Origin: CAZHDI01 sp964531285
GTDB lineage: Bacteria; Pseudomonadota; Alphaproteobacteria; JAJFIK01
Length of the DNA stretch: 64,000 bases
NCBI GenBank assembly: GCA_964531285.1
Contig: CAZHDI010000005.1
Location: forward strand, 1-64,000
Reading direction: 5' to 3'
Shown: in pieces, positions 35,279 through 44,611 of the stretch
Position numbering within the stretch: position 1 is the first letter of the stretch
Layout of the letters: every line of letters starts with the position of its first letter
Made by a program: the position numbers and the translations under genes
The notes under the pieces: model-generated
The model's database searches: none
The model's input: only the letters and a program-made list of their open reading frames with translations
What the model was told of the DNA's origin: nothing

Positions 35279-37459
35279 ATGCAACTGGATAATATGCGCT
35301 ACGAGAAGGACGCCGACGGGATCGTCACCATCACCTGGGACATGCCCGGCCGGTCGATGAATGTTCTGAGTGCGGATTCAATCGCCGATTTCAAGCGGGC
35401 GATTGTCGAATTCACCGGCGATGACGGGGTCACGGGCGTTGTGATCACCAGCGGGAAGCCGGCCTTTCTGGCGGGCGCCGATCTGGGCGAACTTGGTGGT
35501 TCGGCTGGTGGCGCCGCCGCGCGGGGCAGCGAGGAGGAGGCCCTGCGCCAGGACTTTGAGAACGCCTTCGCGCTCAACCGCATGCTGCGCGATCTGGAGA
35601 CGTGCGGCAAGCCCGTCGCGGCGGCGGTGAATGGCACGGCGCTCGGCGGCGGTCTCGAGATCGTTCTGGCGTGCCATTATCGTGTGGTGGCGGACGATCC
35701 GAGGATCCAACTCGGATTGCCGGAATCCAAAGTGGGGCTGTTGCCTGGTGCCGGCGGCACCCAGCGTCTGCCCCGTCTGATCGGCGCCGCCAATGCTCTG
35801 CCGCTCATCCTCCAGGGCACCAGCCTCAATCCGCAAAAGGCGCATCAGCAGGGTATCGTCCAGAAGGTCGTGCCTTTGGGCGATCTGATCGGCGAAGCCA
35901 AGCGGTGGATCAAGGAAGAGGGCGACGCAATCCAGCCCTGGGACAAGAAGGAGTTCTCGGTTCCCGGCGGTCATCCGTATGAGAACAGTCAGACCTTTAT
36001 CATCGGCACGGCCATGCTGCGCAAGACGACCCATGGCAATTATCCGGCGCAGCTCAACATTATGAAAGCGGTGTATGAGGGGCTTCTGGTGCCGATCGAG
36101 GCGGGCCTGCGCATCGAGACCCGCTATTTCATGGATCTGATGCGCCGCCCCCAGACGAAGGCGATGATCCGTTCCCTGTTTCTGTCGACCCAGGAACTGG
36201 GCAAGCTGGCGCGGCGTCCCAAGGGTGTCGAGCCCTATCCGATCAAGAAGATCGGCATGCTGGGCGCGGGCATGATGGGCGCGGGTATCGCCTATGTGTC
36301 GGCGCGGGCCGGCATGGAGGTCGTTCTCATCGACCGCGACCAGACCGCCGCTGACAAGGGCAAGGCGTATGCCGTCACGCTGCTCGATAAGGCCGTCCAG
36401 CGCGGGCGCATGAGCGAGGCCGACAAGGACGCGGTCCTGGCCCGGATCACGACGACCACGGACTATGACCGGCTTAAGGGGGCCGACCTCATCATTGAGG
36501 CCGTGTTCGAGGACCGGGGCATCAAGGCCGAAGTGACCAAGGCCGCGGAAGCGCAACTCGCCGAGACCGCGGTGTTCGGATCGAACACCTCGACCCTGCC
36601 GATCACCGGTCTCGCCGAAGCCAGCATCCGCCCGGCCAATTTCATCGGCATTCACTTCTTCTCGCCCGTGGATAAGATGCCGCTGGTCGAGATCATCATG
36701 GGCGCCGAGACGAGCCAGGAAACCCTGGCCAAGGCCATGGACTATGTCAAAGCAATCAAGAAAACGCCGATTGTCGTTAATGACAGCCGGGGCTTTTACA
36801 CGTCGCGCGTGTTCGGCACATATGTCCGTGAGGGGATCAATATGCTGGCCGAGGGCATCGAGCCGGCGCTGATCGAGAATGCCGGGCGGATGACCGGCAT
36901 GCCCGTCTCGCCGCTCGCGCTCAATGACGAGGTGAGCATCGAGCTTGGCTATAAGGTCATGAAGCAGACCAAGGCCGATCTGGGCGATCAGTACCGGGAG
37001 TCCGCGCCGGACCGGGTGATCACCGCCATGATCGAACAGCATGGCCGGCCGGGCCGTAAGGGCGGTAAGGGCTTTTACGAGTATCCCGCCGACGGGCCGA
37101 AACGGCTCTGGCCCGGGCTCAAGGACATGGCCGTACCGGCCGATCCGCAGCCCGATGCGGATGAATTGAAGCTGCGCTTCATGGTGATCCAGGCGCTGGA
37201 AACCGCCCGGTGTTTTGAAGAAAACGTCCTGACGGATGTCCGCGACGCGGATGTCGGTGCGATCATGGGGTGGGGCTTCGCGCCCTACACGGGCGGGCCG
37301 CTGTCGCTCATCGATACAATGGGGACGGAAGAATTCGTTCAGATTTGTGATCGGCTGGCGCAGGCCTATGGCGAGCGGTTCAAGCCGACGCCCCTCCTGC
37401 GCGAGATGGCAGCGAAAGGCGAGACGTTCTATGGCCGCTTCGATCCGTCGAAGGCATGA
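35279..37459 (+). CDS. Bifunctional enoyl-CoA hydratase/3-hydroxyacyl-CoA dehydrogenase (FadB/FadJ type)
   Basis: A 726-residue fusion that hydrates trans-2-enoyl-CoA and then oxidises the L-3-hydroxyacyl-CoA with NAD. The N-terminal crotonase domain (1-190) has the oxyanion loops SGKPAFLAGADLGEL and NGTALGGGLEIVLACH. The Rossmann motif GMLGAGMMGAGIAY starts near residue 326, and the dehydrogenase core has NTSTLPI, HFFSPVDKMPLVE and the His needed for catalysis. The C-terminal 6PGDH-like domains follow (GWGFAPYTGGP). I placed the start at ATG 35279; upstream sequence in frame lies within the thiolase gene's end. Confidence 0.95.
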   Translation: MQLDNMRYEKDADGIVTITWDMPGRSMNVLSADSIADFKRAIVEFTGDDGVTGVVITSGKPAFLAGADLGELGGSAGGAAARGSEEEALRQDFENAFALNRMLRDLETCGKPVAAAVNGTALGGGLEIVLACHYRVVADDPRIQLGLPESKVGLLPGAGGTQRLPRLIGAANALPLILQGTSLNPQKAHQQGIVQKVVPLGDLIGEAKRWIKEEGDAIQPWDKKEFSVPGGHPYENSQTFIIGTAMLRKTTHGNYPAQLNIMKAVYEGLLVPIEAGLRIETRYFMDLMRRPQTKAMIRSLFLSTQELGKLARRPKGVEPYPIKKIGMLGAGMMGAGIAYVSARAGMEVVLIDRDQTAADKGKAYAVTLLDKAVQRGRMSEADKDAVLARITTTTDYDRLKGADLIIEAVFEDRGIKAEVTKAAEAQLAETAVFGSNTSTLPITGLAEASIRPANFIGIHFFSPVDKMPLVEIIMGAETSQETLAKAMDYVKAIKKTPIVVNDSRGFYTSRVFGTYVREGINMLAEGIEPALIENAGRMTGMPVSPLALNDEVSIELGYKVMKQTKADLGDQYRESAPDRVITAMIEQHGRPGRKGGKGFYEYPADGPKRLWPGLKDMAVPADPQPDADELKLRFMVIQALETARCFEENVLTDVRDADVGAIMGWGFAPYTGGPLSLIDTMGTEEFVQICDRLAQAYGERFKPTPLLREMAAKGETFYGRFDPSKA

Positions 37460-37535
37460 GTGGGTCTCGTCGACCGGCCGGTGCGGATAGGGGTTCGGAC
37501 CGGTCGCATGTTCTTCAAGAGGCGATGAGGCCCGT

Positions 37536-38450
37536 ATGACCGACCAAGCCGAACCGGAGCGCCGTGGTTTTCAGCGGACGGACGGCACACAGTCTTATTT
37601 GGCATGGGACGATGCTGGCGACGCGGCGCCTGTGCTGGTGTTTGCCCATGCCAACGGCTTCAACGCGCAGACCTATCGGCGGATTCTGGCGCCTCTCGCG
37701 GACCGCATGACGATCCTGGCGCTCGATATGCGTGGCCATGGGTTCACGGATCTGCCGGCGGATCCGGCGACCCAGACCTCCTGGCATCGGTATGCGGACG
37801 ATCTCTTGACCTTTATCGACGGCGTGGTGCCCGAAGGCCGGCCTTTGATCATGGCCGGGCATTCAATGGGCGGGACGTCCAGTCTCCTGGCGTTGGGACG
37901 CCGTCCGGAGCGGGCCCAGGGCCTTGTACTGATCGATCCGGTGATCCTGCCGCGCTTCGTTTACTGGATGCTCCCGGTCCGGCGTCTTTTAGGATTGGGC
38001 CCGCGCAGGATCCGGCTGGCCGACATGGCCCTGGCCCGCCGCGCGGTCTGGCCCGACACGGCAACCATGGTGCGCGCCTACACCGGGCGGGGGGCCTTCA
38101 AAACCTGGCCCGCCGAGATCATCCGGGATTATGTCGAGGGCGGCACGCGGCCGCATAGGGATGGTGGGATCGAATTGGCGTGCGCGCCCGCATGGGAGGC
38201 CGCGAATTTCGCCAATTATGACCACAATATCTGGCCGCCCATGAGCCGCCTCACATGCCCGGTGACATTGGTGCGCGGAACGGTGGGGTCCACTTGCCCG
38301 CTGCCCATGGCGGTGCAAATGCGGTGGGTGATCAAAGGGTTGGATGACCGGCCGGTGGAGGGCGCCAGCCACTTTGTGCCCATGGAGGCGCCGGACCGGG
38401 TCCGTGAGGCGATCCTCGCGCGTGCCGTTACAGGCTCAAGGCTGGATTGA
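37536..38450 (+). CDS. Alpha/beta hydrolase
   Basis: A 304-residue hydrolase with the usual fold. HANGFNAQTYR supplies the oxyanion region, the nucleophile elbow is AGHSMGGTSS (Ser near residue 110), and the Asp and His are probably in the late PVTLVRGTVGS and GASHFVPMEAP stretches. The family covers esterases, lipases, thioesterases and others, so the reaction is not defined. It is 76 bases behind the FadB-type gene on the same strand and may use an acyl ester or thioester. The last 23 bases overlap the convergent thioesterase. Confidence 0.88.
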   Translation: MTDQAEPERRGFQRTDGTQSYLAWDDAGDAAPVLVFAHANGFNAQTYRRILAPLADRMTILALDMRGHGFTDLPADPATQTSWHRYADDLLTFIDGVVPEGRPLIMAGHSMGGTSSLLALGRRPERAQGLVLIDPVILPRFVYWMLPVRRLLGLGPRRIRLADMALARRAVWPDTATMVRAYTGRGAFKTWPAEIIRDYVEGGTRPHRDGGIELACAPAWEAANFANYDHNIWPPMSRLTCPVTLVRGTVGSTCPLPMAVQMRWVIKGLDDRPVEGASHFVPMEAPDRVREAILARAVTGSRLD

Positions 38451-39345
38451 CATGGGCGCTGAGCGCTGCCCGAACATCGTCCGGAAACGGCATGGATTTG
38501 CGCGCTTCCAGATCGAGCGTCACCGCCACGGCCTCACTGGTGGCATAAATGCCGCCATCCGCCGGATCGAAGATCCAATGGACAAGTTGGATGATCCGTT
38601 CCGCGATCGCCTTGAGGCCCGTGCGCACTTCGATCAGGTCGCCGGCGCGCGGATAGCGGTGATAGCACAGACGGTATTCGACAACGGCGCTGCCGATTTT
38701 GCCATGCTGGCGCAGGGCCGTCGCCTCGGGTGCCAGATCGGGCAGGAAATTGACCACCCCGTCCGCGACGCGCCCGATGACATGGGCGGGGAGCATCACG
38801 CCGCGCTCATCGCAATGGGCCATGCCGACAGTCCCCTTGGAGATCGTCCGCATGCCGAATTGCGCCGCCAGCGTGCCATGCGCATCGCTGCGTGGCGGAT
38901 GCAGCGTCAGCCCGCGGGGCGCGGCATAGTCCGGGAGGGTGCAGGCCAGCGCCCGGGCTTTGGCTTTGACCTCGGCGGGGACGGGGAGGATCTCGCCCGT
39001 GGCCAGGGAGACCAGGCGCAGTGGCATGGTGACACTGGCCGAGGTCTCCCCGCTGATCGCATGGCGCAGTTCTACATAAGCGTGGATCTCTAGATCGTCC
39101 GTCTCGAGAATGCCGCCAACGATGGAGACACCAGACGCGGCGTGAAGTTCGCGCAGGAACCGCAAATGCTGCTCAGCGACCGCGAGCACGGCGCCGGCGG
39201 TGCGCAGGTCGTCCGGGCCCAAACCGATGGCATGGCCCAGAACCGCCACCGCCTCCTGCACCTTGACGCCGTAATAGCGCACATTGAGGTGCCCCATCTC
39301 GTCGCATTCCCAGGTACTGACAGTGCCGCGAAATAGTTCGATCAC
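38428..39345 (-). CDS. Acyl-CoA thioesterase, double hotdog
   Basis: A 305-residue protein with two 4HBT-like domains. The first starts with TVSTWECDEMGHLNVRYYG (Asp-x-x-x-H-x-N/x-x-x-Y, the 4HBT active-site pattern), the second around VEYRLCYHRYPRAGDLIEVRTG. It should hydrolyse acyl-CoA or acyl-ACP thioesters. The start is GTG 39345 with GGAAGGAG seven bases ahead. The next gene on the strand upstream is the MaoC-like hydratase, 40 bases away, which suggests a two-gene unit MaoC-thioesterase. Confidence 0.87.
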   Translation of the reverse strand: MIELFRGTVSTWECDEMGHLNVRYYGVKVQEAVAVLGHAIGLGPDDLRTAGAVLAVAEQHLRFLRELHAASGVSIVGGILETDDLEIHAYVELRHAISGETSASVTMPLRLVSLATGEILPVPAEVKAKARALACTLPDYAAPRGLTLHPPRSDAHGTLAAQFGMRTISKGTVGMAHCDERGVMLPAHVIGRVADGVVNFLPDLAPEATALRQHGKIGSAVVEYRLCYHRYPRAGDLIEVRTGLKAIAERIIQLVHWIFDPADGGIYATSEAVAVTLDLEARKSMPFPDDVRAALSAHVNPALSL

Positions 39346-39385
39346 GGATGCGCTCCTTCCCTCAATGACGATCCGCAGGCGGCGA

Positions 39386-40243
39386 TTAGTCCGTCAGCAC
39401 GCATTTGCCGTTCTTGATGACCGTTGCGTCGCGCTCGGCGAGACGGCACTGAAACGAGATCACGTTCCCATCGCGCCACATATCGGTGATGATCGTCTCC
39501 CCGGGAAAGACCGGTGCGGAGAAGCGCACATCGAACTGAGCGATTCTGGTGTGGTCGTAATCGCAGACGGTTTTCAGGATGGCCCGGCAGGCCGTACCAT
39601 ATGTGCACAGACCATGAAGAATGGGCCGGGGAAAGCCGGCGGCCCCGGCGAAGCCGGGATCGGAATGCAGTGGATTGCGGTCGCCCGACAGACGGTAGAG
39701 CAGGGCCTGATCGGGCCGGGTCTCCAGCGGGCAGGACATGTCGGGCGCCCGGTCCGGAATTGCATGGGGTTCGGGGCCGCCGCCCGCCGGGCCGCCGAAG
39801 CCGCCATCGCCGCGCGCGAAGATCGTGCTCCCGAGCGTGCACAGCGGCTCGCCCGTGTCCGCAAGGCGGATCCGGGTTTCCGAGGTGATGATCGCACCCT
39901 TGTCCGCGCCCTTGTCATAACACCCGGTGACCGCGCCGTCGGCAATCACGGTCGCGGCGGCGGGGAGCGGCCGGTGCAGGGTGACCCGCTGCTCGCCGTG
40001 AACGATCATGATCCAGTTGAGATCGGCGCCCTCAAGCGTGCGCTGGCCCCAGGCGATCACCGTGGCCATGGTCGGCACGGTCCGCATGTCCTGTGTCTCA
40101 TAGACATATTTGAGTTCCGCCGCGTCCATCGGGTCGCGCCCGAAGCCGACACCCAGCGCATAGAGCATGGTCTCGCGGTCGGTGTAGGTGAAGGTTTCGC
40201 CTTCGGATTTCAGGCTCATCAGCTGGTCGTAATTGATCGGCAT
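39386..40243 (-). CDS. MaoC-like (R)-specific enoyl-CoA hydratase, two-domain type
   Basis: A 285-residue hydratase 2 of the eukaryotic multifunctional-enzyme type, adding water to trans-2-enoyl-CoA to give (R)-3-hydroxyacyl-CoA. The C-terminal half has the signature LSGDRNPLHSDPGFA then AGFPRPILHGLCTYG, including the Asp and His of the active site. The N-terminal hotdog half starts with INYDQLMSLKS. ATG 40243 has GGGAGGA seven bases upstream. The (R) product feeds polyhydroxyalkanoate synthesis or peroxisome-type oxidation in other organisms; which applies here is open. Confidence 0.93.
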   Translation of the reverse strand: MPINYDQLMSLKSEGETFTYTDRETMLYALGVGFGRDPMDAAELKYVYETQDMRTVPTMATVIAWGQRTLEGADLNWIMIVHGEQRVTLHRPLPAAATVIADGAVTGCYDKGADKGAIITSETRIRLADTGEPLCTLGSTIFARGDGGFGGPAGGGPEPHAIPDRAPDMSCPLETRPDQALLYRLSGDRNPLHSDPGFAGAAGFPRPILHGLCTYGTACRAILKTVCDYDHTRIAQFDVRFSAPVFPGETIITDMWRDGNVISFQCRLAERDATVIKNGKCVLTD

Positions 40244-40366
40244 ATCCGGTCCTCCCGTCTGGCCGCTGCGGTGTGTTGCCGCTAGTTTAGCAGAGCCGCC
40301 CAAGGGGCACGCAAGGGGGCCGTGGCCTGTGGGGGAAAGGCCCGGCGGGGGAGGGCGGCAGCCCAT

Positions 40367-40399
40367 GAAAAAGCCGGCGCGGCGCTGGGCCGGCCGGCT
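40367..40399 (-). terminator. Rho-independent terminator of the RTX gene
   Basis: Read on the minus strand, arms AGCCGGC and GCCGGCT (40393-40399 and 40372-40378) form a 7-bp GC stem followed directly by TTTTT. It is 22 bases past the stop codon of the RTX protein gene. Confidence 0.75.
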
Positions 40400-40420
40400 G
40401 TTTCGGTCATGCGGAACGGG

Positions 40421-43400
40421 TTAGAGGATGAAGAAATCCCCGTCTTCCAGATCGTCGAGATCGGTTTTCGCGACGATCAATTCGTCCGCACCAAAATCGA
40501 ATACGGCGTCTTTGCCGTCCTGATCGGCGACCGCCATGATCTTGGCCAGCGTATCGAATTGCGGCCCCAGCCCGGTGAAGTCGATGAGATCGTCGTCCTT
40601 GCCGAAGTCGGCAATCTCGACCCGGCCATCGCCGAGGCTGAAGCGGAAGATATCGTCGTCCTTGCCGCCCTTGAGCTCATCGTCGCCCGAGCCGCCTTCG
40701 AGGATATCGTCGCCCTTGCCGCCGTCGATCCGGTCGTCGCCCGCGCCGCCGGTGATGATGTCGTCGTCATCGCCGCCCTTGATGCGGTCATCGTCATCGC
40801 CGCCGTCGATCGTGTCGTCGTCGTCGCCGCCGTCGATTTTATCGTCGCCGTCGCCGCCGAGCAGGATGTCGTCGCCGTCGCCGCCTTTGATCTTGTCGTC
40901 GCCGTCGTCGGCAAAGATGATGTCGTCGCCGTCATCGCCTTTGAGATTGTCCTTGCCGCTTGAGCCCACATCGGTGGCGTCGTCGTCATTGCCGATGGTC
41001 AGCGTCGCGGTGCCGGTTTCGATGATGGCATCCGTACCCGCACTGTTCGTGGCGTTCGAGAGCGTGATTTGCAGCGTCTCATCGGGCTCGGGCGCCAGAT
41101 CGCCGGTGATATCGACCGTGACGGTCTTGGTCGTCTCGTCGGCACCGAAAGTGAGCGTGCCGCTCGGGAAGACCCCATCGGTATCGTCCGGACCCGCCGG
41201 AGCCGACCCGCCGCCGCCGATCGCAAAGTCGATGGTACCGGTATCGTCCGTGTTGCCGTCCCGCACCACCTCGAATGTCACGGTGGTCACGCCAGTGTCG
41301 CCCTCGACCACGGTCGGCTCGGGCGCGCGGGCGCTGTAGAGCATGACCGTCGGCTCGACCGTGATCGTCACGGTGCCGACATCGGTCCGGCCCGTGGAGT
41401 CGGTCAGGATATAACGGAACATGTCGTCGCCGTAGAAATTGTCCTCCGGCGTGTAAATGAACAGGCCATTGTCGATCAGGATGACCGACCCGTTGGACGG
41501 CTGGCCGAAGGGCGTGACCGTGAAGCTGTCGCCGTCCACGTCGAGGTCGGCGCCGACACCGTTATTGGCGGTCACGTCGCCGGTGAGCCGGTCACCCTGG
41601 AGGATGGTGAAGCTGTCGTCCCGCGCGCTGGGATCGTCGCCGACCGCGGCAATCGAGATGGTCACAGTAGCCGTGCCGGTCCCACCATTCTTGTTGGTCA
41701 GTTTATAGGTGAAGCTGTCCTGGCCGTTTTCGTTCGCAATCGGCGTATAGGTGAAATTGCCGTTCTCATCGAGCGCGACATTGCCTTTCGTCGGCGCACT
41801 GACGACCGTCGCCGTGAGCGGGCCTTGGCCTTGATCGTCATCGAGGCCATTGCCGTTATTGGCACGCACATTGCCGGTGAGCGGCTGATCCTCCTGGATC
41901 GAAAAGCGGTCGGCCTGCGCGATCGGCGGGGGATTGAGGACGTTGAAATCCTCCGGGATCGTCACGGTGACCGTCTTGGTCGGGCTGTCGCCGAAGCCGG
42001 CGCCCTTGGCGTTGGAGAACACCAGATCGAAGGCTTCGTCGCCCTCGGTAAAGTCGTTGCCCAGGATCGTGAGCGTGATGGTCTTGCTCTGCTCGCCCGG
42101 CTGGAAGAACAGGGTGCCGACGGTGGATTCGAAATCCTGCCCGGCGACCGCGGTGCCGTTCTGGGTACGGTAGTCCACGGTAACGAGGTTGAGCGCCGCC
42201 CCGTTGAGCGAGACCTCGACATCGAAGGTCACGGCGGGGACCTGCTCGCCGGTGCCGACCGCGGTGATGTCGTCGACCGACTCGAAGCGCACGCCGTAGA
42301 TCACGGATGTCTTGCCGCGCTCGTAATCGACGAAGCTGGAACCGGGGCCGTAATCGGAAACGCCATCGATGCCGCCGGTGAAGGCCGCCTGACCGATGGC
42401 CACGTCATCGACGCCGTCATCGTTAATGTCGCCGATGCCGCCCACCGCATTGGCGAAATTCACCGTGCGCGGCGCGCCCGTGGCGAAGTCGCCCGGATGG
42501 GTGTCCGAGGTGACGATCCGGTAGCCGCCGGTGTTCGGATTGATGAAATCGTCCGTATAGACCACACCCTGCGGTCCGCCGAAATCGGCCGCGCCGTAAA
42601 CGACGGTGGCATAACCGTTGCCCCGGTTGAGCTGATTGACCCCGAGGATCACATCATCGAAGCCGTCGCCGTTCACATCGCCGGCACCGGCAACGAACTC
42701 GTTGGCGTAGGAGACGACATAGCCGGAAAAATCGCGCTGGGTGATCTGCACGCCGACATCGGGCGACAGGTTGGCCAGATCGATGGTGCTGTTGAAACCG
42801 CCGTCGCGCCCGAAGATCACGTAGCTGTCGGGCGGCATGAAATCGAAATCGCCCGGGTTCTTGAACCCGTTGCTGCCCGTCGAGCCGATCAGCAGATCAT
42901 CCAGGCCGTCGCCGTTCACATCGCCCGCATTGTCCAGGGACCAGCCGGTATTGGTGCCCGGCTTGCCGACAATGGTGAAGCCGTCGAGAACATTCGGCAC
43001 ATCGGTGCGCGAGAAATCGCCGCCGTTCTGCGAGAAGTCCTGGCCGCCATAGACAACGGTCACAAGACCGTTATTGGCGCCGCCGAAGGAGATGTCCGCC
43101 GACTGGGTGCTGAAGACGATGTCTTCGATGCCGTCATTGTTGAAATCGATCAGGGTCGTGGCGGCGCCGTTCTGTTCGCCGGGCGCGCCAAAACGGCCGC
43201 GGATCCGGATGCCGTTCTGACCGTCAAGCTCATCAATGCGCAGATCCTCGATGAACTCGTCCTGCTGGCCGAAAACGATAAACACATCGCCCGTGGTCGT
43301 CAGGTCGCCCATGCTGCCGACAATGAGATCATCGACGCCGTCATCGTTCACATCGCCGATACCGCCGATGGAATGGCCGACCTGCTCGCCGAAGAAGAGC

Positions 43401-44053
43401 CCGAATTCATCGGAAGGATTCGATTGTTCGATGGGCGTGCGCTCCACGCCGTCGAGCTTGAAGACGCCGCTCGGGGGCGTGCGCAGATTGATCGCCCCGC
43501 CGGTCTCGGTGACCCAGTCCTCGCGCCCGTAGATCACATAGCCCGCACCCTCATGCTTGCGGATGGTGACCAGCTCGGTTTCAGGTTCGACTTCGCCGTC
43601 CTCGGAGTCGGGATCGGGCTCACCGGGGCCAACTTCCACCTCGAAGGTGTAGTTGTACATGTCGTCGTTCCGGGCGCCGATGGCGATGTCCATGATGCCA
43701 TCGCCGTTGAAGTCGCCCGCCGGGCCCAGCGAATATCCAGCTTGGGCAAAGGTCGAGCCGCCGACCACGGTGACGCCGTTGGTGCCGTCCAGGGTGGTCA
43801 GGTCGATGAAGGCCGGAAAGCCCTCCGCCCGGCCGAAAATAATGTGCGTCCGGCCGGCCAGATCGCCCCCGAAGCCGTTCGGCGGCACGCTGGCGTCGCC
43901 GCCGTCGGAGCCGACCAGATAATCGTCGATGCCGTCGCCATTGACGTCACCGAGGCCCGCGACCGCGATGCCATGCACATCGATCGTGTCCGGACCCGTT
44001 CCGGTCGTAATAAAACCGTTGCTGCCATCGAGGGAGCCAATATTGAAGACCAT
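40421..44053 (-). CDS. Large secreted FG-GAP / Calx-beta / RTX calcium-binding protein
   Basis: A 1210-residue acidic protein without an N-terminal signal. Residues 1 to about 590 carry seven or more FG-GAP repeats with calcium loops such as LGDVNGDGIDDYLVG and GDVNGDGLDDLLIGS, forming an integrin-alpha-like beta-propeller. Then follow a Calx-beta domain (about 600-720), two cadherin-like tandem domains (about 735-940, ending in FTYTP and FIYTP), a second Calx-beta (about 945-1050), RTX nonapeptides (about 1060-1150, GGDGDDKIDGG type) and a C-terminal block ending DLEDGDFFIL, typical of type I secretion signals. ATG 44053 is preferred over TTG 44062. No ABC exporter or outer membrane factor is nearby. 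Confidence 0.92.
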   Translation of the reverse strand: MVFNIGSLDGSNGFITTGTGPDTIDVHGIAVAGLGDVNGDGIDDYLVGSDGGDASVPPNGFGGDLAGRTHIIFGRAEGFPAFIDLTTLDGTNGVTVVGGSTFAQAGYSLGPAGDFNGDGIMDIAIGARNDDMYNYTFEVEVGPGEPDPDSEDGEVEPETELVTIRKHEGAGYVIYGREDWVTETGGAINLRTPPSGVFKLDGVERTPIEQSNPSDEFGLFFGEQVGHSIGGIGDVNDDGVDDLIVGSMGDLTTTGDVFIVFGQQDEFIEDLRIDELDGQNGIRIRGRFGAPGEQNGAATTLIDFNNDGIEDIVFSTQSADISFGGANNGLVTVVYGGQDFSQNGGDFSRTDVPNVLDGFTIVGKPGTNTGWSLDNAGDVNGDGLDDLLIGSTGSNGFKNPGDFDFMPPDSYVIFGRDGGFNSTIDLANLSPDVGVQITQRDFSGYVVSYANEFVAGAGDVNGDGFDDVILGVNQLNRGNGYATVVYGAADFGGPQGVVYTDDFINPNTGGYRIVTSDTHPGDFATGAPRTVNFANAVGGIGDINDDGVDDVAIGQAAFTGGIDGVSDYGPGSSFVDYERGKTSVIYGVRFESVDDITAVGTGEQVPAVTFDVEVSLNGAALNLVTVDYRTQNGTAVAGQDFESTVGTLFFQPGEQSKTITLTILGNDFTEGDEAFDLVFSNAKGAGFGDSPTKTVTVTIPEDFNVLNPPPIAQADRFSIQEDQPLTGNVRANNGNGLDDDQGQGPLTATVVSAPTKGNVALDENGNFTYTPIANENGQDSFTYKLTNKNGGTGTATVTISIAAVGDDPSARDDSFTILQGDRLTGDVTANNGVGADLDVDGDSFTVTPFGQPSNGSVILIDNGLFIYTPEDNFYGDDMFRYILTDSTGRTDVGTVTITVEPTVMLYSARAPEPTVVEGDTGVTTVTFEVVRDGNTDDTGTIDFAIGGGGSAPAGPDDTDGVFPSGTLTFGADETTKTVTVDITGDLAPEPDETLQITLSNATNSAGTDAIIETGTATLTIGNDDDATDVGSSGKDNLKGDDGDDIIFADDGDDKIKGGDGDDILLGGDGDDKIDGGDDDDTIDGGDDDDRIKGGDDDDIITGGAGDDRIDGGKGDDILEGGSGDDELKGGKDDDIFRFSLGDGRVEIADFGKDDDLIDFTGLGPQFDTLAKIMAVADQDGKDAVFDFGADELIVAKTDLDDLEDGDFFIL

Positions 44054-44611
44054 TGATGTCAACCCACCCCAGGGTGTTCACAGCGGTGCGATCCTTAGAC
44101 CGCGAATTTCCGCACCCCAACCAAGCCCCCCAGCCATGCGTTTTTGTACAGCACGGCCGGCCCTTTGTGAAGCCGAACCGGTCCGAATGCCCCTAGGAAA
44201 CTAAGGGATATCCCGGCTGAACGGCCGTCCCGCGGACGGCGGGGGCGCATGACCGTTCGAGGTAAGCCATCCGACACCGGATGGACCGGTCGGTCCGACG
44301 AAGCCGGCGGCAGCCGGTGTCCAACCGTCCGTCTGGAAACGATCTCCACCCGCCGCGGCAAGCCGTTGTTGGGCAGGCCAGACACACGCGCAGCCCGGCA
44401 CCGGCGCACCGCCGGGGCGGCGCGCCATCGGCCGATCGGTCCAGGACTTGCGGAACAACCCACCCTCACGTCATCATTCAGATAGAGGGGCGGTGCAGCC
44501 AAACAAGGCTGCCGGGAAAGAACGCCCTGCAACTCCCGTCTGCGGTGGGGCCTTCTGCTTTGGAGCCAGCCATGCAACGGGCGCGCCACCAGACCGGGAG
44601 GAACCAAGCCC
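44054..44611. other. Structured non-coding region between divergent genes
   Basis: About 558 bases with no credible gene. Two tight hairpins are visible: GCCGTCC/GGACGGC at 44224-44230 and 44234-44240, and CCATCCG/CGGATGG at 44267-44273 and 44278-44284. It must contain the promoter of the RTX gene on the left and of the isomerase on the right. The open frames crossing it lack starts and homology. Confidence 0.5.

Noticed and set aside
40640..40940. Repeated DNA in the RTX region as a possible CRISPR or satellite
   Set aside because: The repeats are in-frame codons for Asp/Gly-rich nonapeptides and have no spacers.
41069..44056. Plus-strand open frame of 995 codons opposite the RTX gene
   Set aside because: Antisense of regularly repeated calcium-loop codons, which suppresses stops; no homology.
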